Positions 25,470 through 33,873 of a stretch of 47,566 bases of DNA are shown one piece after another. The stretch is taken from contig UQOH01000007.1 of NCBI GenBank assembly GCA_900542625.1, forward strand, positions 1 to 47,566, read 5' to 3'. Source of the DNA: an uncultured Fusobacterium sp. (GTDB lineage Bacteria; Fusobacteriota; Fusobacteriia; Fusobacteriales; Fusobacteriaceae). Each line of letters opens with the position of its first letter. Position 1 is the first letter of the stretch. The notes under the pieces are model-generated. The model did not search any database and was not told where the DNA came from. It was given only the letters and a program-made list of their open reading frames with translations. A program made the translations under genes and the position numbers.

Positions 25470-26822
25470 ATGGATTATCAGGAAAATAAAATGGGAACTC
25501 ATAAAATAATGCCCCTGCTTTTGAGCATGTCTATTCCTCCTACAATATCAATGATGACAAGTGCCCTTTATAATATTGTAGATTCTATTTTCGTAGCCCG
25601 TCTTGGAACAGATGCCCTTGCAGCAGTATCTTTGGCTTTTCCAATTCAGATATTTATTATTGCTGTGGCAATAGGTTCAGGTGTAGGAGTAAACTCATAT
25701 ATTTCAAGAAAACTTGGTGAAAAAAACTTTGCTGAGGCTGACAGTGCAGCAGAACATGGAATTGTTCTTTCTGTAATACATTTTCTTATTCTTTTTGTTT
25801 TAGGATTCCTGTTTATAAAGCCATTTTTCAGAATGTTTACTGAAAATCAGGAAATCTTAAGCATGGGCTGCAGTTATGCCTATATTGTAACTTTTTTCAG
25901 TCTTGGAATTATTATGCAGATTGGAATAGAAAAAACTCTTCAGGCAACAGGAAATACTTTGACGCCTATGTTTTTACAGATAATCGGAGCAGGAACAAAT
26001 ATCATTCTTGACCCTATTATGATTTACGGGTATTTTGGATTTCCTCCTATGGGAGTTACAGGTGCTGCCATTGCAACAATATGCGGACAATTTGCAGCTC
26101 TTTTCTGTTCTCTTTATGTTTTGTATTTCAGAAAACAGGCTGTAAAAATTCAAATGAAAAAATTTAAATGGAACAGTAAAACTGTAAAACAGATATATAG
26201 TGTAGGTATTCCATGTTTCTTTATTATTTCAATAGGCTCTTTTCTTGTAATGGGAATTAATTTTATTCTTACGGGAATTTCTGCAATAGCTGTTTCTCTG
26301 TTTGGAATATATTATAAGCTGCAGACTTTTGTATATATGCCCACAAGCGGAATTACACAGGGAGCTATGCCTATTATGGGATATAACTATGGTGCAGGAA
26401 ACAGAAAAAGACTTCTTGAAACACTTAATTATTCAATGATTATCTGTGCTGCAATTAACCTTGCAGGAACTTTTATTTTCTGGGTTTTCCCAAGAGAAAT
26501 TCTTCTTCTTTTCAAAGCTTCAGATGAGATGATGACGTTGGGGATAAGTGCCCTGAAAATTATAAGCATAAGTTTTATATTTGGAAGTATCTGCTTTATA
26601 TTCGCCTGTTTTCTCCAGGCTATTGGAAAAGGAATGGCGTCACTTGTAATTACCCTGTTAAGACAGCTGATTATAATTCTTCCTGCTGCCTTTGTTATGG
26701 GAAAACTTTGGGGATTGAATGGAGTATGGGCATCTTTCATAGCTGCAGAATTTTTAACATGTATATTTTCATTAATAATTTTTAAATACTATTCTAAAAA
26801 AGATAATATTCTTCAAAAATGA
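25470..26822 (+). CDS. MATE-family efflux transporter
   Basis: Cation-coupled multidrug/organic cation exporter of 450 aa with 12 predicted membrane helices in two halves. Family features: MSIPPTISMMTSALYNIVDSIFVARLGTDALAAVSLAFP in helix 1-2, GVGVNSYISRKLGE, QATGNTLTPMFLQIIGAGTNIILDPIMIYG, and the second-half GITQGAMPIMGYNYGAGNRKR. The substrate is not predictable. A single gene behind GGAGG, with its own promoter and a leader hairpin. Confidence 0.93.
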   Translation: MDYQENKMGTHKIMPLLLSMSIPPTISMMTSALYNIVDSIFVARLGTDALAAVSLAFPIQIFIIAVAIGSGVGVNSYISRKLGEKNFAEADSAAEHGIVLSVIHFLILFVLGFLFIKPFFRMFTENQEILSMGCSYAYIVTFFSLGIIMQIGIEKTLQATGNTLTPMFLQIIGAGTNIILDPIMIYGYFGFPPMGVTGAAIATICGQFAALFCSLYVLYFRKQAVKIQMKKFKWNSKTVKQIYSVGIPCFFIISIGSFLVMGINFILTGISAIAVSLFGIYYKLQTFVYMPTSGITQGAMPIMGYNYGAGNRKRLLETLNYSMIICAAINLAGTFIFWVFPREILLLFKASDEMMTLGISALKIISISFIFGSICFIFACFLQAIGKGMASLVITLLRQLIIILPAAFVMGKLWGLNGVWASFIAAEFLTCIFSLIIFKYYSKKDNILQK

Positions 26823-26886
26823 AATAAAATTATTTTATCGGCAGTAACAAAATAAACAAATCATAGTATTTTGGGATAAAATTTAG

Positions 26887-26892
26887 TATAAT
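26887..26892 (+). promoter_or_regulatory. Candidate -10 box for the rapZ operon
   Basis: TATAAT at 26887-26892 lies 60 bp before rapZ. I see no good -35 box at the proper distance, so it is weak evidence. Confidence 0.3.
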
Positions 26893-26951
26893 TTAGATAG
26901 TAAAAAAGGTTTTACATACTTAGGTTTTGTTTTAAAAACAAAGGGGTTATT

Positions 26952-27821
26952 ATGAAGTTAATTATTGTAACAGGTCTTAGCGGAGCCGGAAAAACTACTG
27001 CATTAAAGGCACTGGAGGATTCCGGTTATTTTACAATGGATAATGTTTTGTGTCAGATAGCTATTTTTCTTATGCAGAACCTTGAAAAAGGAGAGAATAA
27101 ACTTAATATTGACAGACTGGCACTTGGAATAGATAACCGTGCTATATCTTCTCCCAAAGAGTTTATGCTCCTTTTAAACTGTCTTGAAAGTTTGAAAGTT
27201 GATTATAAAATTATATTCCTTGATTCTTCTGATGATGTTATCTTAAATAGATATAATCTTACAAGAAGAAGACATCCGTTTGCTGCTCCAACTCTTCTTG
27301 AGAGTATAAGAAGAGAAAGAGAGACAATGAGCATGGTTCTTGAAAGATCAACTGTTGTTATAGACACAAGTGAGTATTCAAATAAGATGCTTTCAAACAG
27401 AATAAAAGAACTGGCAGAGGGAAAGAAAAAAGAGGCTATAAATATTCATGTGCAGTCTTTTGGATTTAAATATGGTGTTCCTTTGGATATTGACCTTATG
27501 TTTGATGTAAGAGTTCTGCCAAATCCATACTATGTGGAAGAACTGAAACTGAAAACAGGAAATGATGACGAAGTATATGATTATGTTATGAGTTTCCCAG
27601 AGTCAGAAGAACTTTACAGAAAAATGGTTGATATGATAAAGTATATGGTTCCTCTTTATATAAAAGACGGAAAACAGCATCTTTCAATAGGAATAGGATG
27701 CAGCGGAGGACAGCACAGATCAGTTGCCTTTGTTAACAGAATAGCAGAAGAGCTGTCACATTTACACAGTGTTGATGTTTATATCAGCCATAGAGAAGGA
27801 GAGCGACATCACTGGACATAA
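26952..27821 (+). CDS. rapZ: RapZ/YvcJ family P-loop RNA-binding nucleotide-binding protein
   Basis: 289 aa. Walker A GLSGAGKT at residues 8-15; conserved FLDSSDDVILNRYNLTRRRHPF; C-terminal domain with FGFKYGVPLDIDLMFDVRVLPNPYYVEELKLKTG and IGIGCSGGQHRSV. In Escherichia coli the protein binds small RNAs that control GlmS; in Bacillus (YvcJ) it is a nucleotidase-like protein. The role in this organism is open. First gene of a tight six-gene operon; its 3' end overlaps the probable uvrC start. Confidence 0.93.
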   Translation: MKLIIVTGLSGAGKTTALKALEDSGYFTMDNVLCQIAIFLMQNLEKGENKLNIDRLALGIDNRAISSPKEFMLLLNCLESLKVDYKIIFLDSSDDVILNRYNLTRRRHPFAAPTLLESIRRERETMSMVLERSTVVIDTSEYSNKMLSNRIKELAEGKKKEAINIHVQSFGFKYGVPLDIDLMFDVRVLPNPYYVEELKLKTGNDDEVYDYVMSFPESEELYRKMVDMIKYMVPLYIKDGKQHLSIGIGCSGGQHRSVAFVNRIAEELSHLHSVDVYISHREGERHHWT

Positions 27822-29590
27822 AAAAATATAATATTCCCGAACTTCCGGGAGTATATTTAATGAAAAAAAACAATAAAGTAATATATGTGGGAAAGGCGAA
27901 AAACCTTAAAAAAAGAGTGTATTCATATTTCAACAGAGAACATGAAGATGAAAAAACTATAAATCTTGTAAAAAATATTCAGGATATAGAAACTATTGTG
28001 TGCAACAGCGAGGTAGATGCTTTTGTTTTGGAAAATAACCTTATAAAAAAATATTCTCCAAAATATAATATTCTGCTGAAAGATGAAAAGACATACCCGT
28101 ATATAAAATTTTCAAAAGAAAAATTTCCAAAAATAAGTATAATAAGAACTACAAGGGCACTTAATCCCAAGCAGGGAGATTATTTCGGACCATATCCCCA
28201 AGGAGCATGGCAGCTTTTAAAAACTCTTATTAAGATTTTTAAAATAAGGGACTGCAGCAAAGATATGAACAAAGAGGCTGCAAGACCATGCCTTAAATAT
28301 CATATGGGAATGTGTCCCGGGCCATGTAAGTTTAAAGATATAGAAACAAGTTACAAAGAAAATGTAGACAATGCTGTAAAGGTTTTAAAGGGACAGGGAC
28401 AGTCTATAATAAAAGAACTTCAGCAGAAGATGAAAGAGGCTTCTGAAAATATGGAGTTTGAAAAAGCTATAACTTACAGAGAGCAGAAAAACGAAATAGA
28501 GAGAACTATAAATAATCAGGTTACAGAATATGGACGGGATATAGATGAAGATATTTTTACTTATGTGCAGGACGGGAATATTATTTTTGTCTGTGTTCTT
28601 AATATGAGAGAGGGAAAAATTCTTGGAAAGATATCTTTTAATTTTTCCATTGAAGAAAAAGTTTCAAACAACATATTTGAAAATATAGTAAGCTCTTTTT
28701 ATTCAAAACATCCTATACCGAAAAATATTATTTTTCAACCTGAATACATTGAAGAAAAAGAGATTATTGAAGAATGGCTTAAAATAAAAAGCGGAAAAAG
28801 TGTGTCAGTCCATTTTCCAAAAATCAGCGGAAGAAGAGATGAACTGCTTAATATGGCTCTTTTAAATCTTGAAAGAGATGTAATAAACTATTATGATAAA
28901 AAATCTGTTCTTGAATCAGGAATGGCAAAGCTTTATAAAGCTCTTGAGCTTAAAAATTTCCCAAGAGTTATAGAATGTTTTGATATATCAAATATTCAGG
29001 GAAAAGATGCTGTTGCCTCAATGACTGTGTCTGTTGAAGGAAAAGCATCTCCAAAAGATTACAGAAAATTTAAAATAAGATGTAAAGATACGCCTGATGA
29101 TTTTGAAATGATGAGAGAGGTTATAACAAGAAGATATGGAAAGCTTGAGCCTAAAGATTTTCCAGATGCAATTCTTATAGACGGAGGAATCGGGCAGATT
29201 AATGCAGCAGGAGAGATACTTGAAAAGCTTGGAAAAAATAATATTGCCGATCTTTTGAGTATTGCAGAACGGGAAGAACTTATTTATAAATATGGAAACA
29301 ATGAGCCTTATGCCTTTTCACATTCAGAAGAGGGACTAAAAATTCTTATAAGAGTGAGAGACGAGGCACACAGATTTGGTATAACATATCACAGAAAACT
29401 GAGAAGCAAAAGAGTTATAAGCAGTGAACTTGACAAAATAAAAGGAATAGGAGAGGTAAGACGTGAGAAACTTCTTAAACATTTCGGTTCTGTGAAGAAA
29501 ATAAAAGAAGCATCACTTGATGACTTAAAACTTATACTTCCGGAAAAGACAGCGGTTCTTTTGTTGGAAACATTAAACAAGGGGGAATGA
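27812..29590 (+). CDS. uvrC: Excinuclease ABC subunit C, probable CTG start
   Basis: Nucleotide excision repair nuclease making both cuts next to DNA lesions with UvrA/UvrB. The GIY-YIG domain begins with PGVYLM ... VIYVGKAKNLKKRV; the first in-frame ATG (27860) would drop the PGVY part. Between the upstream in-frame stop (TAG, 27791) and 27860 there is no ATG, GTG or TTG. CTG at 27812, with AAGGAG 10 nt upstream, gives the family-typical start xDIKKYNIPELPGVY and a 592-aa protein of normal length. Further domains: UVR (ENMEFEKAITYREQ), the RNase H-like nuclease (ECFDISNIQGKDAVASM, IDGGIGQI) and C-terminal helix-hairpin-helices (IKGIGEVRREKLLKHFGS). It overlaps rapZ by 10 nt. Confidence 0.85.
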   Translation: MDIKKYNIPELPGVYLMKKNNKVIYVGKAKNLKKRVYSYFNREHEDEKTINLVKNIQDIETIVCNSEVDAFVLENNLIKKYSPKYNILLKDEKTYPYIKFSKEKFPKISIIRTTRALNPKQGDYFGPYPQGAWQLLKTLIKIFKIRDCSKDMNKEAARPCLKYHMGMCPGPCKFKDIETSYKENVDNAVKVLKGQGQSIIKELQQKMKEASENMEFEKAITYREQKNEIERTINNQVTEYGRDIDEDIFTYVQDGNIIFVCVLNMREGKILGKISFNFSIEEKVSNNIFENIVSSFYSKHPIPKNIIFQPEYIEEKEIIEEWLKIKSGKSVSVHFPKISGRRDELLNMALLNLERDVINYYDKKSVLESGMAKLYKALELKNFPRVIECFDISNIQGKDAVASMTVSVEGKASPKDYRKFKIRCKDTPDDFEMMREVITRRYGKLEPKDFPDAILIDGGIGQINAAGEILEKLGKNNIADLLSIAEREELIYKYGNNEPYAFSHSEEGLKILIRVRDEAHRFGITYHRKLRSKRVISSELDKIKGIGEVRREKLLKHFGSVKKIKEASLDDLKLILPEKTAVLLLETLNKGE

Positions 29591-30534
29591 TGAAAAAACT
29601 TTTTTATTTTTTAATATGCCTTATTCTTTTTGCAGGATGCGACAATGTTGTTCTTAGAAAAGATAAAAGCGAAAGAGTTACTTTTAATGCAGAAATACCT
29701 CATGGGAAATATACTCTATATATGTATGAACTAAGTTATCCTGAAAAACAGGAAGAGAAACTTATGTTCCTTTCAAAATTTGAAAACTTCCTTGTGAACA
29801 GAACAGAGGGAATTGAAAGAGATGTTACTTTTATTCTGCCTAAAGCATTATATGATGATGTTAATGCTGTGCTGAATGATGAGGGAATCGGAATAGAAAG
29901 AGCATTTTTTAAGTCAGCATCATTTATTGATGAAAATGATAAAAAAATTATAGACAGAGAGACAGGATTTGTAAAAACTCCGTCAAATGGAGGAGAGATA
30001 CAAAAATATCTTAACAGACAGTATTACTACATTCTTTCTCTTGCAGGAAAACAAAATGAATATAAAGAGAATTTTTTCTATACAGAATATGATAAAAGAG
30101 TTATAACTTCTGAATATTTAAAAGAAAGAGAAAATCTTAAAAAAGTGTTTGCAGAAAAGAAAAAAGATTTTGTTGTAAAAGCAGAAAATGTTCAGGAACT
30201 TGAAAACTATAAAAATGATATGGTTTATCTTGTAAATTCAGATGAAAAATTTGAAAAAAATGCAGCGGAAGGTTCTGTTTCTTTAGAATCACCTGTGCTT
30301 ATTGTTAACAGCAATAAATATCAGGGATATACTGTTAATGGAAACAGCGTTGTTTTCTTTAACGGAAAAGGAGAGGAGAAACTGGACTATTTCAGAAGAT
30401 ATGATTTTGCAACAGATATAAGAAAAATAGACAACTTCAACTATTCAAACTTTGTTGTTGATGAAGATCAGATTGAAATATCTGTTCTCCTTGGAAGAAA
30501 AAAATATATTCCTAAAAGACCTTTAAGTGCATAA
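29590..30534 (+). CDS. Hypothetical lipoprotein
   Basis: 314-aa protein with a lipoprotein signal (lipobox FAGC, Cys17) and no recognised domain. The rest is mixed charged sequence with many Tyr, including EIPHGKYTLYMYELSYPEKQ near the start. Two ATGs (29587 and 29590) overlap the uvrC stop; the second gives better spacing from AAGGGGG. Its place between uvrC and a PP2C phosphatase suggests an operon-specific envelope role, but no function can be assigned. Confidence 0.75.
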   Translation: MKKLFYFLICLILFAGCDNVVLRKDKSERVTFNAEIPHGKYTLYMYELSYPEKQEEKLMFLSKFENFLVNRTEGIERDVTFILPKALYDDVNAVLNDEGIGIERAFFKSASFIDENDKKIIDRETGFVKTPSNGGEIQKYLNRQYYYILSLAGKQNEYKENFFYTEYDKRVITSEYLKERENLKKVFAEKKKDFVVKAENVQELENYKNDMVYLVNSDEKFEKNAAEGSVSLESPVLIVNSNKYQGYTVNGNSVVFFNGKGEEKLDYFRRYDFATDIRKIDNFNYSNFVVDEDQIEISVLLGRKKYIPKRPLSA

Positions 30535-30552
30535 AATATTCGGAGGATATAA

Positions 30553-32064
30553 ATGGTAATTTATATAACTGTCCTGAGTTTAATCGGGATATTTATTCTG
30601 ATTTTCAGAAAACAGGAAAAAGAGCATATTAATACTATGGAGAAAATTTTAAAAAATTTAAAAGAGAAAAAACTTTATGATAAAATTCCTCCTGAATTAA
30701 AAGAGCAGTATATTGAAACTCTGCATAAAATTATAAAGCAGGATTTAGAGCTGGATAACTCTATTGACGGGCTTAGAGAATACAGAAAAGAGCTTGAAGT
30801 TACATACAATGCACTTGTTGATAAATCTAAAAAACTGGAATACAGTAATCAGGTTCTTGAAACAAGGGTAACAAACCTTTCAAATATAAACTCACTGTCA
30901 AGAACAGTTCTTTCGATAGTTGAGCTTGACCATATTATAAATATAATTCTTGATGCTTATTTTGTCCTTACAGGTGCGAAAAAAGTTTCTCTTTACCTTT
31001 GGGAAGAGGGAAATCTTATCAATAAGCAGGTAAGAGGAAATGTAAGTTTTAGAGGAGAGGTTTCATATCCTGTTGAGATACTTCAAAAATTTACTTATCA
31101 GGATTATAAAAGAGTGTATGAGGAGCTAAAAAAAGGTTTTCATATTGCAGAAGATGAAATTATAGTTGCGTCACCTCTTCTTGTAAAAGGAAAAGAACTT
31201 GGAGTTATTTTTATAATTGAAGATAAAAATAAGTTTATAGGAAATGACGAAGAAACAATTTCGGCACTTACAATTCAGGTTGCCATAGCAATCAATAATG
31301 CAAAAATATACGCAGATTTGAGAGTAAAAGAGAGAATTTCTCAGGAACTTGAAGTTGCCTCAAGAATTCAGAAAACAATTCTTCCTAAAAATATCAATGA
31401 TATTTTCGGGCTGCATATAGCAAACTATTTTGAACCTGCAAAAGAAGTTGGTGGAGATTATTATGATTATACTGTAAAAGATGATGAAAACCTTTCAATC
31501 ACTATTGCAGACGTAAGCGGAAAAGGAGTTCCTGCAGCTTTTCTTATGGCATTGGGACGTTCTATCCTTAAGACTCTTGAAAGACAAAAACAGAGTCCTG
31601 CTGACAATCTGATTAATCTTAACCAGATTATATATCCTGATATTACAGAGGATATGTTTATCACAATGCTGCACAGCAACTTTAACTATAAAACAAAAGT
31701 TCTGACTTATTCAAACGCAGGACACAATCCTTTAATAGTTTACAGAGCAGATTCTGATAAAATAGAACTTCATTTTGTAAAAGGTGTGGCAATAGGATTT
31801 ATGCCGGGATATAAATATAAACAGGGAGAAATCAAGCTTGGAAAAGGGGATATAGTTCTTTACTATACAGATGGAATTACAGAGGCTGAAAACCCTAACA
31901 AAGAGCTTTTTGGAATTGAAAGACTTAAAAAAGTTATATATGACAACAGATATAATGATGTGGACACAATAAAAGAAAATATTTTAAATGAAATAAATAT
32001 TTTCAGAAGAGATTATCCGCAGGTAGACGATTTAACATTGGTTGTTATTAAAAACAACGAATAG
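30553..32064 (+). CDS. PP2C-type (SpoIIE/RsbU) serine phosphatase with GAF domain
   Basis: 503-aa membrane-tethered regulator. A single N-terminal membrane helix (residues 2-19) and a coiled coil (about 60-115) are followed by a GAF sensor domain (about 120-255) and a SpoIIE-type phosphatase domain (about 270-500) with EVASRIQKTILPKN, EPAKEVGGDYYDY, ITIADVSGKGVPAAFLMA, NAGHNPLIVYR, YYTDGITEAEN and VDDLTLVVIK. The acidic metal ligands are present, so it should be active, probably on an STAS-type anti-anti-sigma protein. No such target or RsbW-like kinase is nearby. Confidence 0.88.
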   Translation: MVIYITVLSLIGIFILIFRKQEKEHINTMEKILKNLKEKKLYDKIPPELKEQYIETLHKIIKQDLELDNSIDGLREYRKELEVTYNALVDKSKKLEYSNQVLETRVTNLSNINSLSRTVLSIVELDHIINIILDAYFVLTGAKKVSLYLWEEGNLINKQVRGNVSFRGEVSYPVEILQKFTYQDYKRVYEELKKGFHIAEDEIIVASPLLVKGKELGVIFIIEDKNKFIGNDEETISALTIQVAIAINNAKIYADLRVKERISQELEVASRIQKTILPKNINDIFGLHIANYFEPAKEVGGDYYDYTVKDDENLSITIADVSGKGVPAAFLMALGRSILKTLERQKQSPADNLINLNQIIYPDITEDMFITMLHSNFNYKTKVLTYSNAGHNPLIVYRADSDKIELHFVKGVAIGFMPGYKYKQGEIKLGKGDIVLYYTDGITEAENPNKELFGIERLKKVIYDNRYNDVDTIKENILNEINIFRRDYPQVDDLTLVVIKNNE

Positions 32065-32094
32065 GAAACAGCAGACAGAAAAGATAGGAGAAAT

Positions 32095-33009
32095 ATGGAA
32101 ACTAAAAAATGTGCTAATGTTGGAGGGCAGGCTGTCATTGAAGGTGTAATGATGAGAAACGGTTCTCTCCTTGCAACAGCAGTAAGAAAACCAAATGGAG
32201 ATATAGTATATAAGAAAACTGTATTTTCAGACAAAAGAACAAAATTTACAAAAATTCCATTTATAAGAGGAGGAGTTGTTTTATTTGATTCTCTTGTAAT
32301 GGGGATAAAAGAACTTACATTTTCAGCAAACCAAAGCGAAGAAAATGAAGAGGAACAACTGTCAAATAAAGAGGCTGTGTTCACCACAGTAATATCTCTG
32401 GCACTTGGAATAGGGCTTTTTATGGTTCTTCCCTCTGTGCTTAGCAGCTTTATTTTTAAAACGAACAGATTACAGGCTAATTTTATGGAAGCTCTGCTGA
32501 GATTGGTTTTCTTCCTTATATATATATGGGGAATATCTTTTTCAAAAGATGTAAAAAGAGTTTTCCAATATCATGGAGCAGAGCATAAAACAATATTTGC
32601 TTATGAAAACGGAGAAGAGCTTAATGCAGACAATGCAGCAAAATATACAACTCTTCACCCAAGATGCGGAACAAGTTTTCTTTTAATTGTTATGCTTACA
32701 GCAATTATTGTTTTCAGTGCTATAGATTTTATTCTTCCCGTACCTCAGACTTTTCTGGGAAGAATAGGGCTTAAGATAGTTCTTCGTATCGGGCTTATGC
32801 CTCTTATTGCAGGGATATCTTATGAACTTCAAAGATATTCAAGCAATCATCTTGATAAATTGTGGGTAAGAATGCTTGCTTATCCAGGGCTTTCATTGCA
32901 GAAAATTACAACAAAAGAACCTGACAAAAGCCAGCTTGAAGTGGCTGTTGTTGCTATGAAAGCTGCTCTTGGGATGCCTGTTGACAATGCAACAGAGGTA
33001 TATAAATAA
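32095..33009 (+). CDS. DUF1385 family membrane protein (YqhQ-like)
   Basis: 304 aa with about four membrane segments. Conserved family features: GGQAVIEGVMMRNG at the N-terminus, GIKELTFSANQSEE, FQYHGAEHKTIFAYENGE and THPRCGTSF-like LHPRCGTSFLLIVML. The biochemical role is unknown; a metal-dependent function is suggested by the conserved His/Cys/Glu. Its stop overlaps the sfsA start by one base (TAATG), so the two are translationally coupled. Confidence 0.85.
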   Translation: METKKCANVGGQAVIEGVMMRNGSLLATAVRKPNGDIVYKKTVFSDKRTKFTKIPFIRGGVVLFDSLVMGIKELTFSANQSEENEEEQLSNKEAVFTTVISLALGIGLFMVLPSVLSSFIFKTNRLQANFMEALLRLVFFLIYIWGISFSKDVKRVFQYHGAEHKTIFAYENGEELNADNAAKYTTLHPRCGTSFLLIVMLTAIIVFSAIDFILPVPQTFLGRIGLKIVLRIGLMPLIAGISYELQRYSSNHLDKLWVRMLAYPGLSLQKITTKEPDKSQLEVAVVAMKAALGMPVDNATEVYK

Positions 33010-33722
33010 TGAAAAAGAAAGTTTATTCAATAGAGATAAATGAAACAGGAAAATTTATAGAGCGTCCAAACAGATTTATATGTGAGGCAGAACTTTCTGA
33101 CGGAAGAAAAGTTACAGCACATGTGCATGATTCAGGAAGAATAAAAGAACTTCTTTATAAAGGAAACACGGTTTCTTTAAGAAAAGCAAAGGATATTTCT
33201 AAAAGAAAAACAGAGTGGGATTTGATTTCTGCCAAAGCAGAGGATGGAGAGGATATTCTTCTTAATTCATCTTTTCACAGATATATTTCTGAAAATATTT
33301 TAAATGATGAAGAGATTTCTCCTTTGGGGAAAGCTGATTTTGTAAAGGCAGAAGTAAAATACGGGCACAGCCGTTTAGATTATCTTGTTGAAAAAGATAA
33401 TAAGAAAATATGGATAGAGGTTAAAGGTGTATCTCTTTCTGTTGATAAACATGCAGTCTTTCCTGATGCTCCAAGTGTGAGAGCGTGCAAGCATCTTGAA
33501 ACTCTTATTGAGCTTAAAGAAAAAGGGGACAGAGCAGGAGTTCTTCTTTTGATTTTCAGAGATTCTGAGGATTTTTCTCCAAACTGGGAGACAGATCCTG
33601 AGTTTTCAAAACTATTTTATACAGCTATTGAAAAAGGTGTTGAAATTTATCCTGTTCAGTTAAGACTAGAAGAGGGAAATATATATTTTACAGATAAAAA
33701 AATAAAAATAGCAGGTATATAA
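33009..33722 (+). CDS. sfsA: DNA/RNA nuclease SfsA family
   Basis: 237 aa of the SfsA family: RPNRFICEAELSDGRKVTAHVHDSGRIKELL, then the restriction-fold core (KADFVKAEVKYGHSRLDYLVE, KIWIEVKGVSLSV, FPDAPSVRACKHLETL). The D and ExK-like acidic residues of a PD-(D/E)XK nuclease are present (EVKG). First described as stimulating sugar fermentation in E. coli; true role uncertain. Last gene of the rapZ operon, ahead of a terminator. Confidence 0.9.
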   Translation: MKKKVYSIEINETGKFIERPNRFICEAELSDGRKVTAHVHDSGRIKELLYKGNTVSLRKAKDISKRKTEWDLISAKAEDGEDILLNSSFHRYISENILNDEEISPLGKADFVKAEVKYGHSRLDYLVEKDNKKIWIEVKGVSLSVDKHAVFPDAPSVRACKHLETLIELKEKGDRAGVLLLIFRDSEDFSPNWETDPEFSKLFYTAIEKGVEIYPVQLRLEEGNIYFTDKKIKIAGI

Positions 33723-33753
33723 AAAAGGTTCTTTGTTAATAGAATAATCTTGA

Positions 33754-33806
33754 GACAAATAAATTTTTCACTTTAACAGGAAAATTTATTTGTCTTTCTT
33801 TTTTGG
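33754..33806 (+). terminator. Terminator of the rapZ-sfsA operon
   Basis: Arms GACAAATAAATTTT (33754-33767) and AAAATTTATTTGTC (33781-33794), then a T-rich tail. Confidence 0.8.
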
Positions 33807-33810
33807 CAAA

Positions 33811-33850
33811 AAATTAAAAAAATGGTGTCAGTACATTTGTACCAACACCA
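33811..33850 (-). terminator. Terminator of guaB / end of the purine cluster
   Basis: On the minus strand GGTGTTGGTAC (33849-33839) pairs with GTACTGACACC (33834-33824), followed by ATTTTTTTAATTT. Confidence 0.85.
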
Positions 33851-33873
33851 AAATTATACAGCTTATTTTTTGA

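Noticed and set aside
27860..29590. uvrC beginning at ATG 27860
   Set aside because: This start would remove the PGVY part of the GIY-YIG domain; upstream codons in frame clearly read as UvrC.
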